A program made the position numbers and the translations under genes. Below, in pieces: positions 22,815 through 30,406 of a DNA stretch of 35,604 bases. The stretch lies in the IMG/VR virus record IMGVR_UViG_3300028840_001695, positions 1 to 35,604 of that record. One strand, given 5' to 3'. Under the pieces are notes generated by a model. That model was not told the origin of the DNA. It did no database searches and saw only the letters and a list, made by a program, of their open reading frames with translations. This DNA is from a virus. Numbering within the stretch: position 1 is the first letter of the stretch; every line of letters starts with the position of its first letter.

Positions 22815-24917
22815 TTAGAGCCCCCCCTCGCCGGCGAGAACGCCGCGGAACTGTGCCGACCGCTGAGTCTGCCGCTCGAGAACATGCCCGACGAGCTCGG
22901 CGAGCTGATCGAGGTTCGATCCGGCCGGCGCGCTGATCGTGATCTGATTGATCGTCCTCCCGCCCCCGCCCCCGAGCCCCCCGAGCTTGCTCAGCTTGTG
23001 AAGCGGAATCACGAGCTCGGGCCCGTGAAGCATCGCGATCGTCGGGCGCGTCACGAGCCCGCCCTCCGAGAGCGAGGCTTGCGGCTTCGGCTTCGCTGCC
23101 GGCTCGCCGCCCCCGCTCGGAATCACGGTGTCGAGAAGCTGAACAAAGAGCCGATTCATTGCGAGCCGCGAGAGGTTCTTCAAGGCGTCGACGACGAAGG
23201 CGCGGAGCTTCTCGCCGGTGTTCATCGCGCCATTCTGGATCGAGGCCCAGAACCGATCCCAGAGCCCGATAGCCTGAGTCACGGCAGCCCCCCCGAGATC
23301 GTGCGCGTCTTGCTTGAGGCCGTCGACGGCATCCCTCGCGCCGGCCCAGAACGTGCGATCGGTCTCGATCTGCCCCCGGCGCGCGGCCTCATACTCGGCG
23401 AGCAAGTCGATCAGCTCCCGCATTTGCTCAGACGTGCGGCCTTCGGTCTCGAGCGCGGCCTTCCGGATCGTGTCGAGCTCTTGCTCGAGCGCGATCAGCT
23501 CGCGCTCTTTCTCGCTCGTCGCCCCGAGAAGCTCGACCTTGCTCGAGAGCGAGTCGAGAATCGAGTCGAGCGCGTTCGGATCCATGCTGCCGAGAATGCT
23601 CGCCGGCTCCGGCATGGGGCCGAGAGATGCCGCCCCGAGCTCGAGCTCCGGGCCTCGCCCGAACCAGCTCCGCGCGGCTTCCTTGATCGGGTCGACGAAC
23701 AGATCGAGAGAGCTCCGAACCTGATCATTCCAGACGGAGGCGATCCCCTCGAGAACCTGATTCAGCTCGCCCCTGGCTTCGGCTGCCTTCCATTCTGCCG
23801 CGCCCTGCTCGAGCCGGGCGCGGAAGCCTTCCCAGAACGCCCGAGCTGCCTTTTCGCCGCCCCCGGGGGCCTCTTTCGTCGCGGCTTCCGCTGCCGCGCG
23901 CATGATCATTCCGGTCTGCTCTTCGATCACTCCCGTCTGCTCGAGACCCCATGAGAGAATCCCGATCTGAGCCTTGAAGAGATCCTTCCCGAGCGACTTC
24001 ACGACGCTTCGGTTTTCGATCGCGTCGACGAGCTTCGCGATCCAGACCGAGACGGCTTCGAGAGCCGAAACGAGCGCGTTCGCAACCCAGAAGAGAACCC
24101 CCTTGAGAGCCTGAACGATGTTCCCCCGATACTTCGCGAGGATCCCCGAAACCGTGTCGAGCGTCTCGGCGATCGCCGGCATGAGCTCGAGCGCGAGAGC
24201 TCGCTTGATCCCGGTTAGGCTCGCCTCGAATCTCGTGATCGCGTCGTTCGTGCGCGCGGCGAGCTCGAAGTCGGCCTTCGAAATCGACATGCCGAGCCGC
24301 TCGGCCTCTTTCCGCATCTCGCGGATTCCGGCGACGCCGTTCGCGAACATCGGCAGCAGTTGAGGCCCGGCTTCCTCGCCGACCGCGCGCATTGCCAGAG
24401 CGACGCGCTCGCCTTCGTCTTCGACTCTCGAGAGCGCTTCGGCGATCGCGAGAAAGAGCGTCTCGGGGCCCTTCGCCGCGAGCTCGAGGAACTCGGCTTG
24501 CGAGAACCCGAGCTGATCGTAAACGGCGATCATTTCCCTCGAGTCGTTCGCGACCATCCGGGCGTTTCGCGAGACGTTCCGGAGGCCGCGCGCCATCACG
24601 TCGAACTTTGCCCCGCTCAGCTCAGCGGCGAGCCCCATTTCCGAGAGGAACTCGACGCTCACGCCGATCTTCTGAGCGGTCTTCCCGATCCGGTCGATCT
24701 CTTGAACGGCGTCGACGGTGATCGCCTTGATCGTTCGCCCGATCGCCTTCACGGCAGCCCGAGCGGCGAAGATCGCGGCCTGAGCCTTGATGAAACCAGC
24801 CGCGATGCTCCCCCCGCTCTTCGCGCCCTCTCGGCCGAGAGCTCGCATCTCGTTCGTGAGATGGTCTTTCAGCGTCGCCCGCACATTGACATCGTGATCG
24901 GATCTCGAGGGGCTCAC
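22815..24917 (-). CDS. Tape measure protein
   Basis: This is a 700-residue protein from GTG 24915-24917, the largest gene of the tail block and located directly after the chaperones. It begins with a helical, Ala-rich domain (AGFIKAQAAIFAARAAVKAI), contains a hydrophobic stretch at about 270-300 (LFWVANALVSALEAVSVWIA), long helical segments, and a C-terminal GGLVTRPTIAMLHGPELVIP segment typical of tape measures. Length predicts a tail of roughly 100 nm, if about 0.15 nm per residue applies. It determines tail length and may enter the host membrane during DNA ejection. Confidence 0.85.
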   Translation of the reverse strand: MSPSRSDHDVNVRATLKDHLTNEMRALGREGAKSGGSIAAGFIKAQAAIFAARAAVKAIGRTIKAITVDAVQEIDRIGKTAQKIGVSVEFLSEMGLAAELSGAKFDVMARGLRNVSRNARMVANDSREMIAVYDQLGFSQAEFLELAAKGPETLFLAIAEALSRVEDEGERVALAMRAVGEEAGPQLLPMFANGVAGIREMRKEAERLGMSISKADFELAARTNDAITRFEASLTGIKRALALELMPAIAETLDTVSGILAKYRGNIVQALKGVLFWVANALVSALEAVSVWIAKLVDAIENRSVVKSLGKDLFKAQIGILSWGLEQTGVIEEQTGMIMRAAAEAATKEAPGGGEKAARAFWEGFRARLEQGAAEWKAAEARGELNQVLEGIASVWNDQVRSSLDLFVDPIKEAARSWFGRGPELELGAASLGPMPEPASILGSMDPNALDSILDSLSSKVELLGATSEKERELIALEQELDTIRKAALETEGRTSEQMRELIDLLAEYEAARRGQIETDRTFWAGARDAVDGLKQDAHDLGGAAVTQAIGLWDRFWASIQNGAMNTGEKLRAFVVDALKNLSRLAMNRLFVQLLDTVIPSGGGEPAAKPKPQASLSEGGLVTRPTIAMLHGPELVIPLHKLSKLGGLGGGGGRTINQITISAPAGSNLDQLAELVGHVLERQTQRSAQFRGVLAGEGGL

Positions 24918-24921
24918 GGGC

Positions 24922-25766
24922 TCACTTCCGTTCTCGCTCGATCTCGTCGTGCCGATGCCAGATCGGCGCGAGGAAGTCGAGGATCTCGACGAACATCATG
25001 GATTGATCGAGCATCCCGCCAGCGGCAGGAAGCGTGCCGTTCCCGCGGTAGCGGGCGAAGGCCTTTAAGGCTTCCTGAACCTCGAGCGAGAGAACCCGGT
25101 TCGGGCAGCGCTTCATGAGCACGGCTCGGGTTCCGAGATGGGGAATGAGCTCGCAGACCGGGCAATCCTCGTCGCTGCCCCCGCAAGCCCAGCAATCGAC
25201 CCCCCATCCCTTCGTTTCCTCGCTTTCGTCGCAACCGTAGTGAAGTCGAAGATCCGAGTCGCTCGGGCAGCCTTTCCGCGCGCACGGGGCCGAGCAATGC
25301 CCGAAGATCGCTGCAGCCCCCGCTGCTAGTTTTTTGCCGTGTCCGCGCTCAGCGTGTTCGCGCTCAGGATCGCCGCGAAGAGCTCGGCCCAGATCCGAAT
25401 CGGGATCCGGTCGAGCGTTCTGCCGGTGAGCTCGTCGTTCGCGTCGAGCTCGACCTCGGTCGCGACGGCTCCGCTCGGCCCGCGCCAGCCGGCGCAACCG
25501 AGCTGAATCACGGGCCCGAAGCCGCTGAGCCTGTCGAAGTAGTGATCGCCGAGCTCTTCCGCGAGCTCGTCGGGAATTTCGGCGTTCTCGCCGGCTGCCT
25601 TGGCCTCTCGCACGCGCTCGACGGCACCTTCGGGCAAGACGTCGCGCACGCCCTTCATGAGCTTGAAGAGCCGTAGACGACGCCGCGACGGAAGAACGCG
25701 GATCAGAAACGTCTCGCCCTCGATCTCGTGCTCGAGGGTTTCGTCGGGATCGAGAAAGATCGACAC
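24922..25766 (-). CDS. Tail assembly chaperone GT, made by -1 frameshift
   Basis: The 146-residue G frame ends ...GCA AAA AAC TAG. The heptamer A AAA AAC (25329-25335) lies in the correct phase for -1 slippage. After it the minus frame reads CTA GCA GCG and stays open for 135 residues to TGA 24922-24924, giving a 281-residue fusion. The extension has no ATG, GTG or TTG before its Cys-rich part, so it cannot be translated alone. This matches the G/GT arrangement of lambda-like phages. Unusually, the T part is rich in cysteines: CSAPCARKGCP, then CWACGGSDEDCPVC (two CxxC-type pairs), suggesting a zinc site. GT would chaperone tail tube and tape-measure assembly. Confidence 0.75.
25286..25335 (-). 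promoter_or_regulatory. Programmed -1 frameshift signal
   Basis: The slippery heptamer A AAA AAC occupies 25329-25335 in zero-frame phase, immediately before TAG. Eight bases further, GGGGC (25316-25320) can pair with GCCCC (25286-25290) around a 25-base loop. A smaller GCAGC/GCTGC hairpin begins only two bases after the heptamer. The heptamer is clear; which structure stimulates slippage is uncertain. Confidence 0.7.
25326..25766 (-). CDS. Tail assembly chaperone G
   Basis: This is a 146-residue protein from GTG 25764-25766, preceded by the AAAGGACGG leader box. It begins MSIFLDPDETLEHEIEGETF and has the beta-then-helix pattern of small tail chaperones (FLIRVLPSRRRLRLFKLMKG; RIPIRIWAELFAAILSANTL). 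It lies between the tail tube and tape-measure genes, the fixed place for G/GT. Most ribosomes would stop at TAG 25326-25328, a minority would make GT. Confidence 0.8.
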   Translation of the reverse strand: MSIFLDPDETLEHEIEGETFLIRVLPSRRRLRLFKLMKGVRDVLPEGAVERVREAKAAGENAEIPDELAEELGDHYFDRLSGFGPVIQLGCAGWRGPSGAVATEVELDANDELTGRTLDRIPIRIWAELFAAILSANTLSADTAKN

Positions 25767-25769
25767 GGC

Positions 25770-25901
25770 TCACCGTCCTTTCTGAGTCTCCGCTTTCGGT
25801 GCCGGCTTCGGGGCCGGCGCGCTGCATCTTGGACACGGCGAGCACGAGCAGCGGAGAAACCCGCACTCGCCGCAGTATCGCTGAGCCTTACGGAGCCCCC
25901 T
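25770..25901 (-). CDS. Cysteine-rich open frame without start codon
   Basis: In the frame shifted +1 from the tail tube gene, sequence after the tube stop reads ...RYCGECGFLRCSCSPCPRCS... then APAPKPAPKAETQKGR and TGA 25770-25772, three bases before the G start. Seven cysteines fall within 17 residues. No ATG, GTG or TTG occurs in this frame; it is open back to a TGA at 25974-25976 inside the tube gene. It could be reached by a frameshift near the end of the tube gene, by an unusual start, or be a relic. A GCCGGC/GCCGGC hairpin (25801-25818) lies inside it. Confidence 0.4.
   Translation of the reverse strand, partial: RGLRKAQRYCGECGFLRCSCSPCPRCSAPAPKPAPKAETQKGR
25773..25785 (-). repeat. 13-bp leader box TCAGAAAGGACGG, copy 3
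   Basis: This exact copy of the box at 11443-11455 supplies the ribosome-binding site of gene G. Here it also overlaps the 3' end of the startless cysteine-rich frame. Confidence 0.75.
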
Positions 25902-27069
25902 AGAACATCGCGAGCTGCATCGCGAGCTCGACGGTATCGGTGAGAGCCGAGACCATGTTGAACTCGAGATCGCTCACGACCTGATCGTCGCGGTCGCCGT
26001 TCGCGTTCCCTCCGATCTCGATCGCCGGGCAAGCGATCGCGATCTTCTCGCCGGCCGTCGCGCCCGGCAGCTCGAGATAGAGCCGGCCTTCGGTGCCGTC
26101 CTCGAGCGCGCCCCAGAACGCCTCCGTCGCCTCGAGCACGGCCAGCGGATTGATTCGGCCCGTCGGCACGCGGTCGGGCAGCAGAGCCCGGCGAACACCG
26201 TTCGCGTAGCCGGCCGAGCGGTCGAGGGAAACGGTGTTCCCGGCGCGAAGGTCGACCTCGGTGAAGCTCGCTTCGTCTTCCGTGTCGCCGAGCGCGTAGA
26301 GAACCGACGTGATCGCCTTGAACATCACGGGAACCGTGCTCTCGTAGGTCACGCCCGAGAACAGACCCGTATCGGTCACGTCGACGTATCGGCCTTGGAA
26401 AGAGAACCGCATCATGACGGACTCGCCGACGCGCCCCTCGAAGGTCACGTCGCCGCGAGCCGCGACGAGCCCGAAGCTCTTCCCGTCGAGCCTGAGCGCG
26501 AGCGTGAGCGACGGAATCAGCGTCTCGTCGCTCGTCGGCAGCCATTCGAAGCCCTGAGCCGCCGTCGGCGTTCCCGAGCTCGTCGCGGTCGCGCCCGACG
26601 TTCCGCCCGTGAGCGTCTCGGCGTCGACGAGCGTTCCCGAGAGCTCGACGAGCTTGAGCACGCTCGCCCCGTTCGCGGTCTGGCCGACGACGCGAGCCGT
26701 CGCGCTCGAGGTTCCGCCCGTCACGATCTCGCCCGGGAGGAACGGCCCCCCCGTCACGGCCCCGATTCCGATCGACTTGATCGCCGTCTTCACGAAGCCG
26801 CACGCGCGAAGGTAGGGATCGAAGGCCGGATCGGTTCCGACGGCCCCGGAGCCCTTGAGCTCGAGGCCGAAGCTGATCGTTCCCGCCATCACGCCCCGAT
26901 GCTTCGCCAGCGGCGTCATGATCGCCCGCGCCGGCCGGCGATCGTGCATCTCGATGTTCGGCACGAATTCGGGGTCGAAGCAGAGCACGACGTCGCCCGC
27001 GTCGAGCGTCTCGGCCGTGCCTTCGGTTGCCTCAACCGCCCCCGCGATTTGAGCGCGTCGCTTTCTCAT
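25900..27069 (-). CDS. Major tail (tube) protein
   Basis: This is a 389-residue protein from ATG 27067-27069 with GGAGGG upstream. Position between the tail terminator and chaperones, and the beta-rich sequence (MAGTISFGLELKGSGAVGTD; VTFEGRVGESVMMRFSFQGR), identify the tail tube protein. Residues about 110-166 contain an inserted pair of related strands (FLPGEIVTGGTSSATARVVG ... ETLTGGTSGATATSSG), a Gly/Thr-rich module seen in many virion proteins. It makes the protein longer than minimal tube proteins and is probably exposed on the tube surface. Confidence 0.75.
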   Translation of the reverse strand: MRKRRAQIAGAVEATEGTAETLDAGDVVLCFDPEFVPNIEMHDRRPARAIMTPLAKHRGVMAGTISFGLELKGSGAVGTDPAFDPYLRACGFVKTAIKSIGIGAVTGGPFLPGEIVTGGTSSATARVVGQTANGASVLKLVELSGTLVDAETLTGGTSGATATSSGTPTAAQGFEWLPTSDETLIPSLTLALRLDGKSFGLVAARGDVTFEGRVGESVMMRFSFQGRYVDVTDTGLFSGVTYESTVPVMFKAITSVLYALGDTEDEASFTEVDLRAGNTVSLDRSAGYANGVRRALLPDRVPTGRINPLAVLEATEAFWGALEDGTEGRLYLELPGATAGEKIAIACPAIEIGGNANGDRDDQVVSDLEFNMVSALTDTVELAMQLAMF

Positions 27070-27085
27070 CGTCCAACCCTCCGAA

Positions 27086-27553
27086 TCAGAAGTGTCGCGT
27101 CGGGTCGTCGTAGACGACCCCGTAAGTTACTCGAAAGAGAACCTGAACGACGGCTCTCGTCGTGCCGGCAGCTCCCGCGTTCGTGCGCGAGCTGATCCGG
27201 CGCGTATCCCGGGCGATCCCGCCCCGGGTGATGTCGACGAGCAGAGCCTTCGTCGCGTCGCCGATCAGCGCGCGGCGAATCTTTCCCCCGTCGACGTCCT
27301 GGCTTTGCTGATAGTCCTGGATCAGCTCGACGTAGAGCTCAAGGCTCATGAGCTCGCCGATGCTCTCTTCGCTGATCACGGTTTCGCTCATGTCGAACAC
27401 GAAGACGCCGGGCGACGGCAGAGCGGAGCCCTGAGCCGGCACGCGCCAAGCGACGACGTGCCGATAGTCCTGAGAGAAGCCGGCCCCGACCGTCATGAGC
27501 CGGAGGCTCTCGACGGCGTTCTCGACGACTCGCTCGCGAACGGTCTCGATCAT
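27086..27553 (-). CDS. Tail terminator / completion protein
   Basis: This is a 155-residue protein from ATG 27551-27553 overlapping its neighbour as ATGA. Its order (before the tail tube, after the HK97 gp10-like gene) and fold pattern (GVFVFDMSETVISEESIGEL; MSLELYVELIQDYQQ; VVQVLFRVTYGVVYDDP) fit gpU-like terminators that cap the tube and join it to the head. Confidence 0.65.
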   Translation of the reverse strand: MIETVRERVVENAVESLRLMTVGAGFSQDYRHVVAWRVPAQGSALPSPGVFVFDMSETVISEESIGELMSLELYVELIQDYQQSQDVDGGKIRRALIGDATKALLVDITRGGIARDTRRISSRTNAGAAGTTRAVVQVLFRVTYGVVYDDPTRHF

Positions 27554-28170
27554 GCGAGAGCCCCTTCGTCGCCTTCCTGGCTTCGGCGAAACGCTTTCTT
27601 CACGGCGAGGTTAATCGCCTTCGAGAGCTTCGGAATCCAGCTCTTCCAATGGCGAACGAACCCGAGCCGCCCCTTGAGCACGACCCGACGCACGAGCAGG
27701 AAAAGCGGAACGTCCGGCTCGCCTTCCTGCCAGATCATGAGAGCCCCGCTCAGCGAGCAAGTCGTGATGAACGTATTCGGGAAAGACCGGGCCGGACCGC
27801 GCGCAACTCCCGCGGGCGTCTTCGCCGCCTCGAGCGGGATCGTGAGAAACTGAGCGCGAACGGGCCGGATCTCGCCGCCTTCCTCTTGCTTCCGAGCATA
27901 GGGTGAATCCGAGCCGATCTGAACGGCGAGCGTGTCAAGACGCTGCCCCGTGACGAAGCTCGAGAAGCTCCGCGAGAGCGAGCCGGATCGGGTCTGAACC
28001 CCGTCGCCGCTCGAGCTCGCGCGGAGCCTCTCACGCTTGAAGCTGCCGACGAACGATCTGCCGAACTTCGTGAAGCCGAGATGCAGCTCTTCGAAGAGCA
28101 GCTCTGGCGCGTGCTCAGCGACGTGCAGCAGCGCTTCGACGTTCACTTCGACAAGCTCGTCGTCGGCCAA
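27550..28170 (-). CDS. HK97 gp10-like head-tail joining protein
   Basis: This is a 206-residue protein. The start is TTG 28168-28170 with GGAGGG about eight bases upstream. The first 120 residues contain GFTKFGRSFVGSFKRERLRA, then RSGSLSRSF and a SDSPYARKQEEGG segment, the pattern of HK97 gp10-type tail-completion proteins (the SPYAR-x-x-E-x-G motif). The C-terminal part is basic. It lies between the connector block and tail terminator. Confidence 0.65.
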   Translation of the reverse strand: MADDELVEVNVEALLHVAEHAPELLFEELHLGFTKFGRSFVGSFKRERLRASSSGDGVQTRSGSLSRSFSSFVTGQRLDTLAVQIGSDSPYARKQEEGGEIRPVRAQFLTIPLEAAKTPAGVARGPARSFPNTFITTCSLSGALMIWQEGEPDVPLFLLVRRVVLKGRLGFVRHWKSWIPKLSKAINLAVKKAFRRSQEGDEGALA

Positions 28171-28174
28171 GGGA

Positions 28175-28435
28175 TCAGCCCTCCGGCTTCTCGTCGTCGT
28201 CGCCGTCGGGCTTGCCGTCGTCGGGCTTGCCCTTCGCCTTCGCGTCGCCGGTCTGAATGTGCGCGAGCAGCAGCGCGACCGTCCGGATCAGCGGGCGAAC
28301 GTGCGACTTGTCCGGGGCGCGCATCATCGAGCGGAGCGACCGCGCGTCGGCCAGCTCGACGACCTCGCCGGCGTTCTCGTCGCCGGCCTCGACGATCTCG
28401 TCGAGCGGCTCGAGCACTTCCTGATAGTCGACCAT
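28175..28435 (-). CDS. Small acidic/Lys-tailed protein in the connector block
   Basis: This is an 86-residue protein from ATG 28433-28435, preceded by AAAGGACACG. The frame extends ten codons further but overlaps the previous gene. It begins MVDYQEVLEPLDEIVEAGDE and ends in a low-complexity DGKPDGDDDEKPEG tail. The helical centre (SHVRPLIRTVALLLAHIQTG) gives no family. It may be a small joining or scaffolding protein, judged only from position. Confidence 0.6.
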   Translation of the reverse strand: MVDYQEVLEPLDEIVEAGDENAGEVVELADARSLRSMMRAPDKSHVRPLIRTVALLLAHIQTGDAKAKGKPDDGKPDGDDDEKPEG

Positions 28436-28452
28436 CGCTTCGTGTCCTTTCC

Positions 28453-29052
28453 TCAAGCGATCCATTTCCGCCGATACGGTGCGAGGCCCTGCCGCACCAT
28501 CGGCAAGAGGTTCAGCGTTCCCGGGAACCCGACATTCCCATCGCCGCCTGATACGTTCGTCGCCCCGAGCGTCTCGCGTCTCTGGAGATGGTGCGCGACC
28601 TGGATCGCGAGCAACTCCGCGATTTCCGGGAAAGCAGCCGCGATCGATGCAGCGTCGGCACCCATGCCCCCCGTGTAGGTCACGCGGAGCACGCCGTAAC
28701 CCGGCACGAGCTCCGGCACGTCCAGAACGAACGCGCCGAGATCGGCCTTGACGACGTAGTTACTCGAGGAAACCGCCGCGCCCGTGAACGAGCGATTCGG
28801 GTCGTTCACGAGCGTAAAGGTTTCGCCGGTGTCGATCGGATAGGCCGGCAGGGAAAAGATCGTCTGCCGCGCCCGCACGTCGAGATCGACGACGCGCTCG
28901 GTCTTCTCGGCCAGCCGGCCGAGCACGCTCAGGAAGCGCGCCGAGTAGAGCGAGACGAGCTCGGCTAGAAGGGCGTCGATATCGGAGCCGTAGACGGTCG
29001 CCCCGGCTCCGGTGAGATACGCTTTCACGAGCGCGCTCGTCGTGAGATCCAT
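28453..29052 (-). CDS. Head-tail connector protein (gp6-like)
   Basis: This is a 199-residue protein from ATG 29050-29052 with GGGGGGCGACG upstream. It begins MDLTTSALVKAYLTGAGATV, has helical SDIDALLAELVSLYSARFLS, and a YPIDTGETFTLVNDPNRSF segment. The C-terminus PEIAELLAIQVAHHLQRRE matches gp6-like connectors (first protein after the capsid). It would form the ring between portal and tail. Confidence 0.7.
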   Translation of the reverse strand: MDLTTSALVKAYLTGAGATVYGSDIDALLAELVSLYSARFLSVLGRLAEKTERVVDLDVRARQTIFSLPAYPIDTGETFTLVNDPNRSFTGAAVSSSNYVVKADLGAFVLDVPELVPGYGVLRVTYTGGMGADAASIAAAFPEIAELLAIQVAHHLQRRETLGATNVSGGDGNVGFPGTLNLLPMVRQGLAPYRRKWIA

Positions 29053-29074
29053 CGTCGCCCCCCTGATCGGGTCG

Positions 29075-29104
29075 GGCCGGCGAACCCCGTAGAGCTCGCC
29101 GGCC
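29075..29104 (-). terminator. Hairpin in the capsid-connector gap
   Basis: GGCCGGCGA (29075-29083) pairs perfectly with TCGCCGGCC (29096-29104), a 9-bp stem with a 12-base loop. It lies after a second hairpin at 29117-29133. It has no T-run and may act as an RNA stabiliser or a processing site rather than a terminator. Confidence 0.5.
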
Positions 29105-29116
29105 TCTCAGAAAGGA

Positions 29117-29133
29117 CACGGCGACAAGCCGTG
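29117..29133 (-). terminator. Probable attenuating terminator after the capsid gene
   Basis: On the minus strand CACGGC (29128-29133 side) pairs with GCCGTG (29117-29122 side) around a 5-base loop and is followed by TCCTTTCTGAG. It starts 16 bases after the capsid stop. With the next hairpin it would give more capsid than connector and tail message. Confidence 0.6.
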
Positions 29134-29148
29134 ATCCGTTGTCCGGTA

Positions 29149-30405
29149 CTAGCTCCGGCGCACGGTGTCGTCGACGACGAACGACACGGGATGCCGCACG
29201 CCGCAGTCGACCTCGCGCAGCACCTTGATCCAGAGCTGATGCTTCTTGAAGGCGTCGCCGGCCTCGCCCGAGACCTCGATCACGAGCCCGCCCCATGAGC
29301 CGATGATCAGATCGGCCCAGTTGCCGAAGAAGACGCGACCTTCGTCGGTGCCGGCCCCGAGATTGATCGGGATCTGCGAGCTCGTCGCGACGGGATGCCC
29401 GAGCAGACGCTTCGTCGCGCCTTCGGCGAGCGACCCCATGAGCGGACGGCCGGTCGTGTCGACGATACGCCGGATCGTCGACCACTCGCGGGGGTTCATA
29501 CCCCATCCGAGCGAGCCTTCATCGGCGTTGTCGGCCTCGACCTCGTACATCATCGCTTCGAGCAGCAGGAACGTCGGCACCGCGTCCATCGCGGTCGTGT
29601 TGATCCCGGTCGTCGCGTCGATGCCGGTGAGGTTCGCGCCGGTGCCGTCACCGTGCAGAACCTGATCGTCGAGCTTGAGCCCGAGCACGCGGGCGAGATC
29701 GTTCTGAATCATCGCCTCGACGCTCGGATTGCCCATCATCACGAGCCGCTTCGACGTGACGGTCAGAGCCGCCATCTCGTGCGGGGTGAGGGTGAGCTCG
29801 TCGGTCGTGAGGTTCGACTCGGTGATATCGCCGTGCTCCGCGACCATGTAGGCCGTGCCGCCCCCGTCCTGCATCGGGATGCGAACGGAGCCGGTGAGCC
29901 CGTCGAGCGAAGTCGCGCCGAGACGGAGCGCGATCGTCTTCGCCCTGAGAAGCTCGATGAACATCTCGGGAAGGTATTCCTCCGGGACGAGCACGCCGCC
30001 CGTCGCGTCGGTTCCCGTTCCGAGATCGGCACGGGCCATCGCGTCGACGTGCCGGGCCTCCGGATCGCGGCAGACCTCGCGCTCGAAACCGGCGTGATCC
30101 CAGTTGCCCGAGAGCAGCGCGCGGCAGATCTTCGAGAAGCTCACGCGCTTCTCGGCCTTCGGCTTGCCGGCGTCGTTCCGGCTGCCCCACTGCAGAGCGA
30201 GCTCGTCGGCCCGCTTGCGCTGCTCGTCGAGCCGCGCCCTGAGATCCGTGATCTCGGAAGCGTGCTCGGAGTCGCGCGCGGCGATTCCGTCGGCGAGCTG
30301 GCGCGCCCACGCGGGCGCGTTGTCGGCGAGCTCGATCGTCCGGATCGGCTCGCTCGGCGCGGTTGCGACCGCGCCGGCGTTCTGATTCTCGTCGTCGTCG
30401 TCCAT
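29149..30405 (-). CDS. Major capsid protein, HK97 fold
   Basis: This is a 418-residue protein from ATG 30403-30405, which has GGAGGT eight bases upstream; the frame continues to 30498 but overlaps the protease gene. Residues 1-95 are an acidic, coiled-coil delta (scaffold) domain (SEITDLRARLDEQRKRADEL). The coat domain shows TGGVLVPEEYLPEMFIELLR, then MVAEHGDITESNLTTDELTL, HEMAALTVTSKRLVMM, and LHGDGTGANLTGI, all hallmarks of HK97-type coat proteins. The delta domain would be cut off by the upstream-encoded protease. Cysteine content is low. Confidence 0.9.
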   Translation of the reverse strand: MDDDDENQNAGAVATAPSEPIRTIELADNAPAWARQLADGIAARDSEHASEITDLRARLDEQRKRADELALQWGSRNDAGKPKAEKRVSFSKICRALLSGNWDHAGFEREVCRDPEARHVDAMARADLGTGTDATGGVLVPEEYLPEMFIELLRAKTIALRLGATSLDGLTGSVRIPMQDGGGTAYMVAEHGDITESNLTTDELTLTPHEMAALTVTSKRLVMMGNPSVEAMIQNDLARVLGLKLDDQVLHGDGTGANLTGIDATTGINTTAMDAVPTFLLLEAMMYEVEADNADEGSLGWGMNPREWSTIRRIVDTTGRPLMGSLAEGATKRLLGHPVATSSQIPINLGAGTDEGRVFFGNWADLIIGSWGGLVIEVSGEAGDAFKKHQLWIKVLREVDCGVRHPVSFVVDDTVRRS

Positions 30406-30406
30406 G

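Noticed and set aside
22350-23954. A 534-codon plus-strand frame, and a similar one at 4832-6361
   Set aside because: Both are antisense to clear genes (tape measure, zinc-hook ATPase) and result from high GC content at third positions. Neither has a ribosome site or recognisable domain.
24922-25866. One independent gene for the cysteine-rich T part, starting at GTG 25864-25866
   Set aside because: The first two thirds overlap gene G in another frame and look like shadow sequence. The A AAA AAC heptamer and the standard G/GT position explain the downstream part better.
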